In this document: positions 11,855 through 26,110 of the stretch, piece after piece
Numbering within the stretch: the stretch's first letter is position 1
Layout: each line of letters opens with the position of its first letter
NCBI GenBank assembly: GCA_033239125.1
Contig: BSWB01000005.1
Coordinates: 141,852,494-141,916,493 of the forward strand
DNA: 64,000 nucleotides
DNA from: Fagopyrum homotropicum
Taxonomy: Eukaryota; Streptophyta; Magnoliopsida; Caryophyllales; Polygonaceae
Direction of reading: 5' to 3'
Program-made: the position numbers and the translations under genes
Notes under the pieces: model-generated
Told to the model about the DNA's origin: nothing
What the model saw: the letters and a program-made list of their open reading frames with translations, nothing else
The model's database searches: none

Positions 11855-12009
11855 TAATGATTTGTTTTACGATGGATGTATTCCAAGTTGTATTCGGAGA
11901 ATAATTTAAGTGGTTGTTTAAATTATAATAGTGTAACTTAAATAACTTACAAAATGTAATATGGTCAAAAAGTATAATGTAACTATTTTAATATTAAGGA
12001 TATAAGTGT

Positions 12010-12345
12010 TGTTATTCTCGGGCCAAAAAAATCACGAAATAATCAGAATAGGAATCCATGTGTTGTCGCATGCAAAATGTGGGATCCGGACGAAGTGGGA
12101 GTGCACCGAATCTACCTTTCACTCGCAATGTGAGTGTGTAAACCTTAGAAATTGCTTCCCGCGGACTTAGGAGGGATTCTTTAACGTATAAATTTTGGCG
12201 AGTTTCTGACACATAGGACGCATTTCTAGTGGGCCCGATGTGTGGTGTGTCCAAAATCAAATCCAACTTTCTAATTCAACCGCTAGAATTATGATAGTTA
12301 CTCAAACGTTTAAATTTTGGTTAGAATTTACATATGTAAATTAAG
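12010..12345. repeat. Dispersed repeat, copy 1 (also at 20806-21120)
   Basis: Shares ordered blocks with 20806-21120 in the same orientation: TTTTGGCGAGTTTCTG, AAATCCAACTTTC, TAGAATTATGAT and CTCAAACGTT. Superfamily unknown; no termini seen. Confidence 0.7.
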
Positions 12346-12385
12346 TTGATCGGGATCTTCCTTCGCTGCTTACACCGCTGACTGT

Positions 12386-12465
12386 GAGGACGGAAGGTTG
12401 CGAGGACCGCCGGTTGCGATGACTGAAGGTTGCTATGACCGAAGGTTGCAGTGACCGAAGGTTGA
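12386..12465. repeat. 16-bp tandem repeat, five units
   Basis: Five exact-length 16-base units of the type GATGACCGAAGGTTGC. Confidence 0.85.
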
Positions 12466-13244
12466 AGGCTAAGAAGACCGACTGACAAAGAGTTGAAGCC
12501 AAGGGCGGCCGCGCGCGCGCGCGCGGGAGGGGGGCAGGGTCAATCGATCCCCCCCCTCTGAGAATTTTTTTTTTAAATACTAAAAGAAAACTCGCGCAGG
12601 CTCACAGCCGTAAAAAACCCCTCGCTCTCCACTCGCGCAGCAGCTTCCTTCTCCTCTCCGAGACTCCAACCCGGCGCCGACTCTCAACTAGCCCTAATCT
12701 CTCCTTACTGTTGATTGTTATTTGGATGATCTATGAAATCAGAAGTCCCAATCCCGCCCGCAGTCCGCCTCTTGTTCGCCCTTCACTAGTTCGCTAGTCG
12801 TCGCTACTCTACCAGTACTCGGCTTCGGCGAACTCGCTTCCCTCTGACGACGGCACCGACTCCCTCAGGTTCGTTTCTCTCCGCAATCCTCTCTTCAATT
12901 CTGATTTTAGTATTTTTACCGAGTTCTATTGAATGATTGAATCTATTATGGGCCGTTCTAGCTCTCCCCAATCCTCTCTTCAACAGCTCCCGCTCCCCAA
13001 TCCCCAACCTTCTCTACTCCGGCGAGGCGGCGACGGTAGCGACTCCCTCAGCCCTTAGGTTCGTTTCTTTCTTCTTCAGTTCTTCATTTATTCGTTAATG
13101 GATTCCATAGTTGGCTTGCTCTTGCTTTCTGTCTGCATATCTATCTTCAATTCTTCATTTATTTGTTAAATGGTTTCTTTCTTCTTCAGTTCATTTATTT
13201 AATGTCTATGAAAGTAATATGTTTTGAGTTTTGACATAAGTTAT

Positions 13245-15895
<2,651 letters not shown>

Positions 15896-16208
15896 GTTAT
15901 AAGCTATTTATTAATTTGATTTAATTTGATTGATTTATGGTTTTCTCTTGATTTATGTCTACATATTTATTTGTTGCAGTGTACTGAGTATTGAGTATAA
16001 ACTAAATTTGATATTTCATTTATAAATTATTTATCATTTTAACTTCCTAAAGTTGGCTTGGGGCTTCACTTTTCAACTATGAGTATAGAATAATTCTTTC
16101 TATTGATATCATTTTGTTATTCTGGTGGTTATTGGACTTTGTAATTGTTAGTAACATTGGCTTGTTCAAATTTGATCTTGATTTGATAATTGGTTATTTG
16201 TTTAGCAA

Positions 16209-16435
16209 GTGGACAAATTTGTTATTCGAACAAAGAAGCGACCCTTGTTGAGTATTGGATTGTCTTCCATTCTCCCAAAACCTCAAAATGTGAATGGTGT
16301 TGCTAGTGATGATGTTACTATTGATGGTGTTGCTAATGCTAGTGATGATGATATTAGTGAGGGTTTTTCTAGTAAAAAAAATTATAATATTATCTTCGTT
16401 GATACCTTTTCGACCCCCTTGAAATATCCTGTGGC
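16209..16435 (+). pseudogene. hAT transposase N-terminal remnant
   Basis: The stretch begins DKFVIRTKKRPLLSIGL and contains an acidic Asp/Ser segment. Plant TTF/MYM-type hAT transposases commonly begin in this way. Preceding TTTAGCAAG may be a splice acceptor. The zinc finger, catalytic and dimerisation domains are absent. Confidence 0.5.
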
Positions 16436-16443
16436 CGCCACTG

Positions 16444-16571
16444 GTTGAAGCCGTAAGGAAGCGGCGAATCAGAGGCCGACGGCGCGAGCACCATCTCCAA
16501 ACCAACACACCCGTCAGTCCTCCACTCCTTGACGGAGATCTCACCGTACCACCGCTTCTTGGCCGCTCCAG
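16444..16571 (-). pseudogene. Unrecognised gene fragment, part 1, interrupted by two transposons
   Basis: GC-rich compared with its surroundings. The minus strand reads KKRWYGEISVKEWRTDGC, then VGLEMVLAPSASDSPLPYGF, with no stop. Solo LTR B (left flank TCCAG) cuts it at 16571. It resumes at 19128-19170, where the minus frame continues upstream as LLQWGTGA. The hAT insertion cuts the other side. I do not recognise the parent gene. Confidence 0.45.
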
Positions 16572-17082
16572 TGTAAAAGCTAGGATTTTCGAATCCTAAT
16601 AAATGATGATTAAGGGTGATTAAGTTAATCATCGATATCAATTGACCCATAAATTGCGAATAGTGTGTAGATGACGAGTATGAATTCCACCATTATGATT
16701 TTGGCGTAAATTTGGACGTATGGGGGAAATTTTACTTTTTCCTCCGGTGAGTAATTTTTACCCTTTGCTATTATTTGGAGCATTTGGGAGCTTCAAATAA
16801 TAAAATTTCAGTTGAGAGAAATGATCAGACATTGGGTATGTTCTAGATATGAAATAACATGGAAAGGCAAAATGACCAAAAGAGTCGCTATTTCGTTTCT
16901 TAGCGGCTAAGAAAGACGGCTTAGGAATACGCGTTTTCCGAGAAAGTTACGGAATAATTATCCACACAATATGTCAGATTTATTATTCTAATTTCGAGAA
17001 GTTTGGAGAAGGGGCTCAAACCGCCTTCGGATCGGTTAAAGGATAACTATCGACTTTGCTAAAGGATAATTATCGTCTTCGC

Positions 17083-17090
17083 TATAAATA
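17083..17090 (+). promoter_or_regulatory. TATA box of solo LTR B copy 1
   Basis: TATAAATA preserved at the same place in copy 2 (57634-57641). The sequence downstream is a TTCC-rich leader, as expected for R. Confidence 0.65.
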
Positions 17091-17790
17091 GCGGAAATTC
17101 ATTTATTAGTTCATTTCCTTTCACGTTTCCTCGTAAAAGCTCTGATTTCTTTCAACCTTCAAATTCAGATCTACTCTTCGTTTGTAATCCGATTTCAAAA
17201 TCGTTTGAGTTTTCGGATTCCTCTCTTCGTCCTCTTCATTTTGGTACCGAGTTTTTGCGTTTCCGTTGAAGTTAAGGTCAGGTCGAGCCTCTCCCTTATA
17301 TGGCCGGTCCCGTCGCTCAGATTCCGGTGAATCTGATGGTGTTCGAGCGTAGCCTGCGTCGTTGTGATTCCGAATCTTCTTTTGGATCGTCAATCGGGTT
17401 AGTAACGAATAAGTTATGAATTTATTCGTTTTCAGTATTGCGATTTGGCCTAAATTGACCTTAGGCTTGTCAAAATGGATAATTGGAAATTCCATTATGC
17501 TCGTTACAATATTCTGGTGATTATGGGCTATTTGTTTGATGAGATCTGATGACAGTTGGGTTGATAAACTGCCTGCGGGCAAAAGGTTATTATGATGAAA
17601 TTTAATTAATTAATTAAAGATTAATTAATTAAATTAGGAATCTAGAAAACGCTATAAGCTAATTAAATTCAAAGGAATGAATTTAATTGATGTTTGAAGC
17701 AAGAAGTTTAATACGAGGAATATGATATTCTCGACAGGTGGTGTTGAAGACGGTAGACTAACTATAGCTTAGTTGCTCAGTGAGCGTATC

Positions 17791-17813
17791 CAGGTAAGTC
17801 TTCGGACTTACTT
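17791..17813 (+). other. Stem-loop with splice-donor consensus in LTR B
   Basis: AGGTAAGTC and GACTTACTT pair around a TTCG loop (one G-U pair). CAG/GTAAGT at 17791-17799 is a full U1 consensus. Copy 2 at 58343-58364 keeps the stem but has CCAAG/TAAGT instead of CAGGTAAGT. Confidence 0.6.
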
Positions 17814-19127
17814 AGCTTCAATCTGTAGAAACTCGTGCCTGAGAGATTTATATCTTACTGTGCTGATATGTGTTGTTGTTTTGAAATGTCTTGTTGTATT
17901 GAAATGTGAATGTTGATTTGCATTGAGATGTGTTATGTGTAAAGCATGCTTGATGTGTTTTATGATGGAAATGACGTTATGATGTGTAATGCATGCTTAA
18001 TGTTGTTGTGATTATTATCATGTCATAATTATGAGAAATGGTTAAATGAACATGTGTTAGCCTATTGAGGCGTGCTATTGAATGACATGATAAGCTTGTT
18101 GAAACATGATAATGTATGAGATGATAAGCCTTTTGAGGCATGTGATATGATGATGACCTGTAAATGTCAATAGTATGTAAATTGTTTAAGACTCTGAGCT
18201 AACCATTAGCCAGGTCGCTAGCTATTGCAGTGAATGCCGGAGCTCGGCCAAGCCCGGATCACTTGCGTTTGTATAAGAATGACACCGAGTCTGATGGACT
18301 TCAGGCTCGGGTCGCACACCTAATGAAAATGGTAAATGTTTGCATTAACATGAATGGCAAAATGTTGCATGTGGTTAGGAGTTAAGACCATAACCCACCA
18401 CGAGAAAGTCTGGCCCGTAGACTTGATCAGTCTAGCTACGACCTAAGAGCAAATGTCTGAATTAACCTAATTTGTGCAATGGTGAGCTCACACCAAAGCC
18501 AGAACCGTATAAGCAATGATTCCGGATTTGGTCCGGGATTGCAAATTGTAAATTTCATACTGCATTCACGTGCATCATTCATATAAGCATGATATCATCT
18601 CATGAGCACGGTATATGGTATTTGAATATATTTGTTGTATTGTGATGTGATGATATAATCTCTCGTGGATAGATTATGATCGGTAGCTAACGGTTTTAAA
18701 CCGAATCTTTTCAGGTAATGCTGATCATAGGAACGCTTCAGGGATGTCAGCTGCAGGGTGTGGACAGCCGAGGCAGTGTTAACCCAAGGGTTGGTTGAAC
18801 TACTTTTGAAACTAATCGCTTGCAAGCGAGTCTTTTGTTGGTTGTGTGCAACTGTGTACACATGTTGATTTCAGGCTGAAGTTTTAAGACACCTGTTCAG
18901 GTGTCATGTTTTAAAGTGTCGTTTTGGGATATACATACTAACTACATGCACGGTTGTTATGAAAATGTTTTCTAAATGACAGGTTGAATGTTTTCATTAT
19001 TTCTTCGTGCTTCTTGTTGCAAGGTCCTATTTGTGAAGTTGTTGTCAGGCTAACTAATGGGACCCACTGTGTGATCCTTAGCCTAGTGACGTCTTGGGTT
19101 ACTTAAAACTCGGGTCGTTACATCCAG

Positions 19128-20150
19128 TGCCCCATTGAAGAAGGTGACTACGGCCTACAAGATATGAGAATGGTTTTTCTAAATTTTAGGTAATTTACTA
19201 CACAACCCAAATTTTATATTACACTATTTGGCCCAAATTTTAAAATTTTGCAAATTTGCCATTAACTAGATAATTACTAAAATGGCCCATGTTTTTTAAT
19301 TGTAGGAAATACCAGAGTTTTGAAAGTTCACCAAATCATGTGTAAATGACGGACTTCTGTAACCAAACCTTGTGTACATGACAGACTTTTTCGATTGTGT
19401 AACTCAGCTTTGTGTAAACAAACGAAACTTGTGTAATTGAAAAATGACCGAATTTGTTAATTGCATAAATTGACATAGGAAGTGAAACTGTGTATTAACA
19501 TTGTGTAATTGAAAGTATGTATTAACATTATGTAATTGAAATTGTGTATTAATATTGTATATCATCAAAAGAATACAAAAGTTTAATTAGTCCTACTGAT
19601 ATAAGGGAGGGAGAGCCTGTCACCCAGAGTTCGAAACTTAAATTTGTCACAATCTTTTATTGAAATGCCCATTGTTACAAAAACTAACTACATAGCCATT
19701 TTACCCAAGTCAAAACAAGAGTTACAAATGATAAACATGTAAATGTAAAACCAAGAAACAAAGATAAGCAAGTGTAGAAAAGAAAACATAAACGAACAAG
19801 ATGTACAACACACGAGTCTGAGGATCCAAATATCCTCTTTGTGGTCCACAAATATTGTGGTTCAAAGTTTCCTTTCAAGCTAACAACCTTCAAAAGCTAA
19901 AGCGCTCGATCTCACTATCTGTTGTGGAGGAGAACACTCAAACACAAGAAAAACCTTGAGAGGAGATGATGCCTTCGCTCAAGATCATTAGAAGCAATAC
20001 GCTGGAGAAGAGAGAGCGGCGAGAGGAGAAGAGAAGTCAGAAGGAAGCTATTAGGGTTAAGCGTCACGATATATATTTCTTAAGTTAGCTCAAACGACCA
20101 CGTCTCAATTAATGAACCGCAAAGCTGACATCGAACCCGGTTCAAACAAC
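19128..20150. other. Mixed intergenic DNA
   Basis: 19128-19170 continues the fragment cut by LTR B. 19190-19320 is AT-rich. 19320-19560 carries spaced copies of TTGTGTAA/TGTGTATTAACA. 19610-20110 reads like a decayed LTR or leader (possibly minus), but I find no termini. Confidence 0.35.
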
Positions 20151-20152
20151 GT

Positions 20153-20527
20153 TTCTCTTCTTCTAAAGCAAAACCCAATTTTTCATATAATAACACTCAA
20201 ATCCAGTTTATTAACTTGGTTATGAGTTTGAATCTTCTCGACCACACTTTACCGATTTATACTCCTTACAACAACCCTCTTATTTTAAATAAAAAGGTGT
20301 AACTAAATTTTGAAAACAATTAATTATCACTAATTTCACTCAATTTCGTACGCATTAGGTTACTTAGTTATCATCCATTTCTTCCACATTTTTCTATTTC
20401 ATTTTCAAACTTCTATACATCTAATCAAATCATATGTTTGTACGATTTTCATTGATTTGGTCGAAATTGGACTCAAGAAAGATGTAGATTTTGGAGGAAA
20501 TAAATCTTGAAATTAACTTTACACCCT
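20153..20527 (+). repeat. Long direct repeat, copy 1
   Basis: About 375 bp, repeated at 21418-21797 in the same orientation with small indels. Shared blocks include TTAGGTTACTTAGTTATCAT and GTACGATTTTCATTGATTTG. Contains TATGAGTTTGAATCTTC, a pol III B-box-like word. Ends at CACCCTAAA, where a LINE tail begins. Confidence 0.85.
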
Positions 20528-20784
20528 AAAGACTCGCAAGTCCGGTTTCGTCACATCTATAGGGAGGCTAATTGCTCAGCTGATTGTTTGGCTTCTTTAG
20601 CTTCTGAGTTTTCGTTAGGTTTTTTTATTCTTGACACCCCTCCGTCAAGATTAATTTCCATTTTGAAAAACGACGCCCGTGGAGTAGCGACCCAACGACA
20701 TATCCGATGTTAGCTTTTTTTGGTGTTTATATTCTACGATACGAGTAAGACCACAGTCTTGCTCATCTCACTTACAAAAAAAAA
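20528..20784 (+). pseudogene. LINE 3' tail with RNase H C-terminus
   Basis: 20537-20713 reads VRFRHIYREANCSADCLASL, then NDARGVATQRHIRC and a stop. This matches the end of plant L1-type RNase H (compare 34476-34600, minus). A short 3' UTR and an A9 tract at about 20776-20784 follow. Everything upstream is missing, so it is a strongly 5'-truncated LINE. Confidence 0.8.
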
Positions 20785-20805
20785 TGAAATAACTAAAGGA
20801 AGCGG

Positions 20806-21120
20806 ATTCCATTTGTGGTGCACATGTGAAATCTGGGTGCGCATTGGACAAAGTAGGAGTGTGCCTAAATTCACCTCCCACTCGCCATGCGAGTGTGTCC
20901 AAAGACCTATAAACCTTAGACATTGTTTCCTGCGGACTTATGATGGTTTCTTTAATGTTTGAATTTTGGCGAGTTTCTGGAACCTATACGCATTCCTAGT
21001 GGGTCCGGGAGCCGCTTATGTGGTGCGCCCAAAACCAAATCCAACTTTCGAATTCAACCACTAGAATTATGATTGTTGCTCAAACGTTCAAGTTTTGACT
21101 AGAATTGACATATGTAGTCC
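20806..21120. repeat. Dispersed repeat, copy 2 (see 12010-12345)
   Basis: Same ordered blocks as the 12.0-kb copy, including TTTTGGCGAGTTTCTG and CCAACTTTC. It abuts the LINE tail's A-tract. Confidence 0.7.
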
Positions 21121-21417
21121 TAATGTGTTTGAGGGCGACGCCATGCATTCGGGAATCAGACTCTTGGTGCGAATGAGAGCCGGAATTGATCGGAACGGAA
21201 ATGACTTGAGTTATTTTAGTAAATAACAATCGTTCAAAATTTTAAATTTTGAAATAGAACTTTACATAATATCTAACAAATATAAAAAATAAAACTCATA
21301 CTGAAAACAATCTAGAGCTATTGTCTCTAAGAGCAAGATTTGAACATGAGAATCCGTTCACGAGGTTTAGAACAAAGCTATGTCCCCAACATCTTAGAAT
21401 CGATCCAATCCGCTGAC

Positions 21418-21797
21418 AATTTCTTTTCTTCTAAATCAAAAACCCGATTTTTCATACAATAACACTCAAATTCGACTTCTACACTTGGTCATGAGTTCGA
21501 ATCTTCCCAACCACACTTTGCCGATTCATACTCCTTACGAGAACTTTCTTGCTTTAAATAAAAAGGTGAAAAATAAATTTTGAAAACAAATAATTATCAC
21601 TAATATCGTTCGCATTAGGTTACTTAGTTATCATCCATTTCTTCCACATTTTTCTGTTTCATTTTCAAACTTACATACATCTAATCAAATCACATGTTTG
21701 TACGATTTTCATTGATTTGGTTGAAATTGGACTCAAGAAAGATGTAGAATCGAAGAATTTGGAGGAAATAAATCTTGAAATTAACTTTACACCCTAG
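21418..21797 (+). repeat. Long direct repeat, copy 2
   Basis: Partner of 20153-20527. Here the B-box-like word is intact (GAGTTCGAATCTT). Ends CACCCTAGA. The two copies lie about 1.27 kb apart. They may be two insertions of one repeat or a local duplication. LTR-type TG/CA ends are not evident. Confidence 0.85.
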
Positions 21798-22809
21798 ATG
21801 TATCTAGTAGTATAATCAGCGATAATGCTATTAAATTAATTTTTAAATATGTCATTTTCAAATTTTGTTGCTAAATAACACACTCAACCAATCACATGCA
21901 TCTTTGCATGTCTAGAATAATGAGGTAGATTAATCATTAAAATATAATTAAATAAGTTACTCAAAGTGTATTATCCAATAGCTATCGTCAGATATTTTTA
22001 GCCTTACACGTAAATATCATTCATTTCTCATCCATCTTCTTCACCAATTATCTCAATGATATTCGGTCGATTTCCAACGTTCGAATTTACATCATAATAG
22101 GTTATTCTGATCCGTCCAATGAACTTCGAAGGCCCTATATCAACGTTTTTTTTTATAAATTTTGAAAAATATGTTTTATGAAGAGAAAAGAATGGTAAGA
22201 AAACTAAATTTACTTTTTAATAAAAAAATACATTAAAAGATGAGAATAAAAATAATTTTAATATATTTTTAGTGAAAAAAAAAGCAAAATAGAAGATATA
22301 AAAAATATATTATAAAACAAAAATAATAAATAAAAAGCAAATGATAATAAAAGAGATTTGAACTCTGGACCATTTGTCCCTAATATAACTATTATGAAGT
22401 TTTTGTGCCCTGTGCTTAAGGCCGAATAACACCTTTATTGACGGGTGTGGGTATATTCTCATTGTTTGTACGAAGATGAATTCTGAGTGTACGAGAAACA
22501 ATAACAATATACATGTTTTGAGTAACGTTTGTATAAGTAATAATTTCGAAAAAAATAACAAGTTAATCGGTAGTTTTACGAGTCTACATGTCATTTTCTA
22601 TATAAAAAGTTGACTTTTTCCGTATTAAAAGAATAATGCATTAGTTGATTATAGTAATACTCAAGTATTCTTAATTATATTTTTTTATGATTGAAATTAT
22701 CCATATATGAGTTGCATGATCGATCGTCAACTTGAATATTTACTTGCCAACCCCATTGAATATGTCGTGGAAGTGTGTAGTATCATATATATATATATAT
22801 ATATATATA
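21798..22809. other. AT-rich intergenic DNA
   Basis: No gene seen. 22350-22375 holds GAGATTTGAACTCTGGACCA, the complement of a tRNA T-arm/B-box (minus), possibly a SINE remnant. A (TA)n run precedes the hAT element. Confidence 0.4.
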
Positions 22810-23452
22810 CAGTGGCGGCCGCAGGATTTTCAAAGGGTGGGGCGAAATTTTATTTTTCGTTAAATATATCTATGAAAATAAAATAGCGATAAAAACAAAG
22901 TCAATATGTCATCTACTTATAATAAATAAAAATTTTAAAAAAATAAAAAAATATTATACTTAAAGGCGCAGTCTTGGACCGCGCCTATAATTTTTTTTTT
23001 TTTAAAAAATAGTTGCCTTATAGGTGAGTCTATAACCGCGCCTCGTTAGTTTTTTTTTCTTTCAAAAACGTTACACTATAGCCGCAGTCTAGGGCCGCAC
23101 CTCTATTTGTGTTTTTATTATCTTTATTTCGAATATTAAAACGTTGTCCTCGACAACGCATTTTACAAATAATAGTGCGGTTTAAGACCACGCTTCTACT
23201 TCAAACAACAAATCTCGTGCATTTAGGTGAATTATGAATTATTTCACTCCGAGCCTAAAACAGAAATTTTTTTTGAAGTTTCGTTTACTTCGGCGAAAGA
23301 TCCAAAACAACATTTAAATATAGTGATATTTAAAAAATTAATAAATCGTAGAAAATTTTTTATAAACGAGAAGCCATGACCCATTTTAAAACGATTTTTT
23401 TTTTTTTTGGAGGGTGGGGCGGCTGCCCCACCCTGCCCCACCCAAGGGCCGC

Positions 23453-23457
<5 letters not shown>
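22810..23457. mobile_element. Non-autonomous hAT element, 648 bp
   Basis: Ends CAGTGGCGGCC (left) and the complement of TAGGGGCGGCC (right), followed inward by GGGTGGGGCG / complementary CCCCACCC. It sits in a TA microsatellite with an 8-bp TATATATA duplication. Internal GGCGCAGTCT...GACCGCGCCT words repeat. The left end closely resembles the right end of the hAT at 16443. Confidence 0.8.
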
Positions 23458-23498
<41 letters not shown>

Positions 23499-23502
<4 letters not shown>

Positions 23503-23783
23503 TAGATCCTATTAGAACACCCCCTAACGTGAGAACATGAGAACAGATTCGTAATTATTATTAGTTTTGTTACGAATGTGCCATATCGTTTAATGTATTA
23601 TTCGTAGTTATTGTTGGTTGAGTGGATTACTCGTAGTTATTGTTGGATTCCTAATTATTATTATTCGTAGTTATTATTTTTTTTGTTATCTACTCTAAAT
23701 CTCAACCCTTAATACTCACATCCAACGGTGTACGATTGTTTTCATGTTCTCACGTTAGGGGGTGTTCTCATGGGAACCACGCC
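23499..23783. mobile_element. Fold-back MITE embedded in a TA microsatellite (copy 1)
   Basis: Inverted ends share GAACACCCCCTAACGTGAGA and ACATG; the right end is the complement, ending TCTCATGGGAACCA. (TA)n lies on both sides. A related inverted partial copy is at 37581-37770, again next to (AT)n. Confidence 0.75.
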
Positions 23784-24235
23784 ATATATATATATATATA
23801 AAAGTTATGAGATGTCACGTCAAAATCGATTTGGTGACCGATTCACTTATAGTACCTGGAATTCAATTTATGGCAATGCATGGTTTCATATATCTTTCCA
23901 TTAAAGCTTGCATGACAAAATTTAGGTAGCTTCAATTCATTGCGTTTTACTTACGTAGAAAAGATTATGAATTATGCTAATTGATGTACAACTTTGGAGC
24001 AAAGTTTATGATCATGTAACATGATTTTAACGTAATGGCCCCATTCGCCATTCGGTATATAAATGAGATTATTTGAAGAATTATAATCCTATAATAACTA
24101 AAACAATCTCATAATTCAAGTTAAAAGTTGTGTTTGCTAGTTTAAGATTAAGGGTGAGATTTAAATTGAGGATGAGAAGGATAAAATTATAGCAATAATC
24201 GGATTTTTTTTTGAAAACGAAAAGTTGTTCGAAAC
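23784..24235. other. AT-rich intergenic DNA
   Basis: No gene or clear repeat seen. Confidence 0.35.
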
Positions 24236-24380
24236 CATTAGAGGGCGCGCCGTCTAATGGATCGAAAGACCGAAAAATCGGCAAACGGATAAACCGTCGT
24301 GAAGGGTCAAACAACAAGGAGAAAAGAAATGCACAAAAATACTTCCTAAGGAACCCAAAAGCAAAAAAGTCTTCAAGAGA
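24236..24380. repeat. Dispersed repeat C, copy 1
   Basis: Contains ATCGAAAGACCGAAAAATCG then GCAAACGGATAAACCGTC. Related to 26870-27010 and 56998-57122 (word CGAGAGGCCGAAAAYCGG). Possibly one end of a retroelement; not assigned. Confidence 0.5.
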
Positions 24381-24545
24381 GGGGACGAAGTGAATTTGGT
24401 TGGGAACGAAAAAGTGAATTAGATTAGGGAGAAACGGTAAGCTCTATCCACTTGGATTATAAGTATTATAAGGATTAAGGAGCTTAAAATCTTATAATTT
24501 TACCTACGATCATCTTCGTTTTATCAAACACTCATTTCACTTTTA

Positions 24546-24750
24546 GGGTCGGTTTGGTTTTAACTTCGAAAACGAAAAAGTAATGAAAACAAATCTTTTC
24601 TATATTTATACTCTTGTTCATGAATTTTTTGGAATAATTATTCTGGTTCGAAGTAATTGGTGTATAAATTTATTATTTTTGATATCTGGCTATAGGGAAA
24701 CAAAATAGGAGAAACAAATGCATTTTGCATTAAACCATAAGGAAGAATTA
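24546..24750. mobile_element. Rearranged MITE related to the 11.56-kb PIF/Harbinger MITE
   Basis: Starts GGGTCGGTTTGGTTTTAACT after TTTTA. The left half tracks the 11.56-kb MITE. The following piece CTATAGGGAAACAAAATAGG matches its middle in inverted orientation. The right end is missing, cut by the next MITE. Confidence 0.6.
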
Positions 24751-24761
24751 CAAAAAAAAAT

Positions 24762-24915
24762 GAAACAATTTGGTTTACTAGACTTTTTCTAATTTTGTGT
24801 TTAGTAAATGTATCCCTTAAAGAAGAGTGTGTAGAGTTTGAAAATAAATACAAAAGGTTGGGGTACATTTACTTAATTGAAACATTAAAAAACCTAGTTA
24901 CTATTCTAGTTTTTC
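24762..24915. mobile_element. Small MITE, copy 1 (partner at 45210-45375)
   Basis: Imperfect inverted ends: TTACTAGACTTTTTCTAATT...AGTAAATGTATCC and the complementary GGTACATTTACTTAATT...AAAAAACCTAGT. Nearly the same sequence lies at 45.2 kb in the same orientation. Confidence 0.65.
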
Positions 24916-25088
24916 AATAAATGGCTATAAATTACCTGTAAAAAGCATTATATTATTGAGATCATAACAAGTCGGTAGTTTAATATTTTTTCGATTTATT
25001 TTAAATGAAATTTCAATGGACTTACGTGTTAAGTTTGGGCTTGACATGAATATTCGTTTGTTTGTACACTACCAACGGATTTTAATAT

Positions 25089-25106
25089 GGTATCAGAGCG
25101 ATAACT
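25089..25106 (+). other. tRNA-iMet-type primer-binding-site motif
   Basis: TGGTATCAGAGCGATAAC is the usual PBS of plant Copia elements. The flanks do not give a clear LTR end or gag ORF, so this is at best a remnant. Confidence 0.4.
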
Positions 25107-25730
25107 TAGTCGGCTCATGCCACCTTACAATCTAAATTACAGGAACTATAAAGATAATGAGACTTATACCCGTCTGTTCAAGTGTTAATTGGGTGATTCT
25201 TATAGTTGTATTTACGAGATTTGTTGTGATAATAACGTTCACACGTCTAAAATTGAGAAATTATGAGTATATAAGTTCGATGAATAAGGAATAAGCCCAA
25301 TATGCAGTCCAATACACAATGTCAAATTAATGTCTAATATAGTATATATAAGTTTGTAAGAAAATGTAATATTAATTTGGTTGCAAAGTCAATGGATGTT
25401 ATAATTAAACTAATCTCTTGTGGAGAATATATGGTATTGATTGTAAATACTCGAAAGGTCTAAAATGGCGTGGTACGGTGCATCTAATCATTAATGTCAA
25501 TATCCATGCTGATCGATTTAGTTAAATAATACGGAGTATATATTTTAATAACATACATATTTTTAAAAAACTTTGTTTGAAAACTATTAACTTATAATTA
25601 AAAAATCTAGCACTCATAAACCGAAAACTACATGAATTAGAAGCATTGTATGCTAAATTAGCAAAGAGAAAATTGGTATAGGAGAGCCCTTCTTGTATTC
25701 ATGATATAATCTAAGCCTCTCTAAAAATAA
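25107..25730. other. AT-rich intergenic DNA
   Basis: Possible decayed leader of the element whose PBS is at 25089. No ORF, no repeat termini. Confidence 0.3.
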
Positions 25731-25839
25731 AACTAAATTAAATTATAAAGAGGCTATTAATTGTGGGACCAGTATAATTAAAAAGATTATTCCTTTAATT
25801 AAGGAGGATAAATAATTATTAATAATTAAAAAGATAAGT

Positions 25840-26110
25840 GAATATTAATTGTGGGGACCACTCTCATTAAAAAGATTTTTTCTCTTAATTAATATGACTG
25901 TTTTTCAATTAAATAAGGAAAATGAGAGTGATCCCCACAAATTCTCTACATAACTTTATGTACATAATTTCGCACGCAATTTATGTACATAATTTCAAAT
26001 ACGTAGATTATGTTTATAATTTCGCACGCAGATTATGTATATAATTTCGCACGCAAATTATGTACATAATTTTGCACGCATATTATGTACATAAAATTAT
26101 GTAATTAATT
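25840..26110. repeat. Hairpin plus about 25-28-bp tandem repeats (TTATGTACATAATTTCGCAC)
   Basis: GGGGACCACTCTCATT (about 25855) pairs with AATGAGAGTGATCCCC (about 25920). Then about five units of TTATGTACATAATTTCGCAC + GCA lie between 25950 and 26095. TTATGTACATAA is itself palindromic. Confidence 0.7.

Larger units (their letters stand above)
16572..19122 (+). mobile_element. Solo LTR, family B, copy 1, 2,551 bp
   Basis: Begins TGTAAAAGCTAGGATTTTCG and ends CGGGTCGTTACA, flanked by the 5-bp duplication TCCAG (16567-16571 and 19123-19127). A TATAAATA box at 17083-17090 sets the plus orientation and puts the U3/R border near 17110. A CAG/GTAAGT donor in a UUCG stem-loop is at 17791-17813. A GACACCT/AGGTGTC hairpin lies near 18888. 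Same family and orientation as 57123-59640. No internal region, so solo. Confidence 0.95.

Noticed and set aside
21798..22809. tRNA gene suggested by GAGATTTGAACTCTGGACCA
   Set aside because: Only a T-arm-like word. No acceptor stem, anticodon arm or A-box at tRNA spacing.
25089..25106. Complete Copia element suggested by the PBS motif
   Set aside because: No LTR termini, gag, pol or polypurine tract nearby. Kept only as a low-confidence motif.
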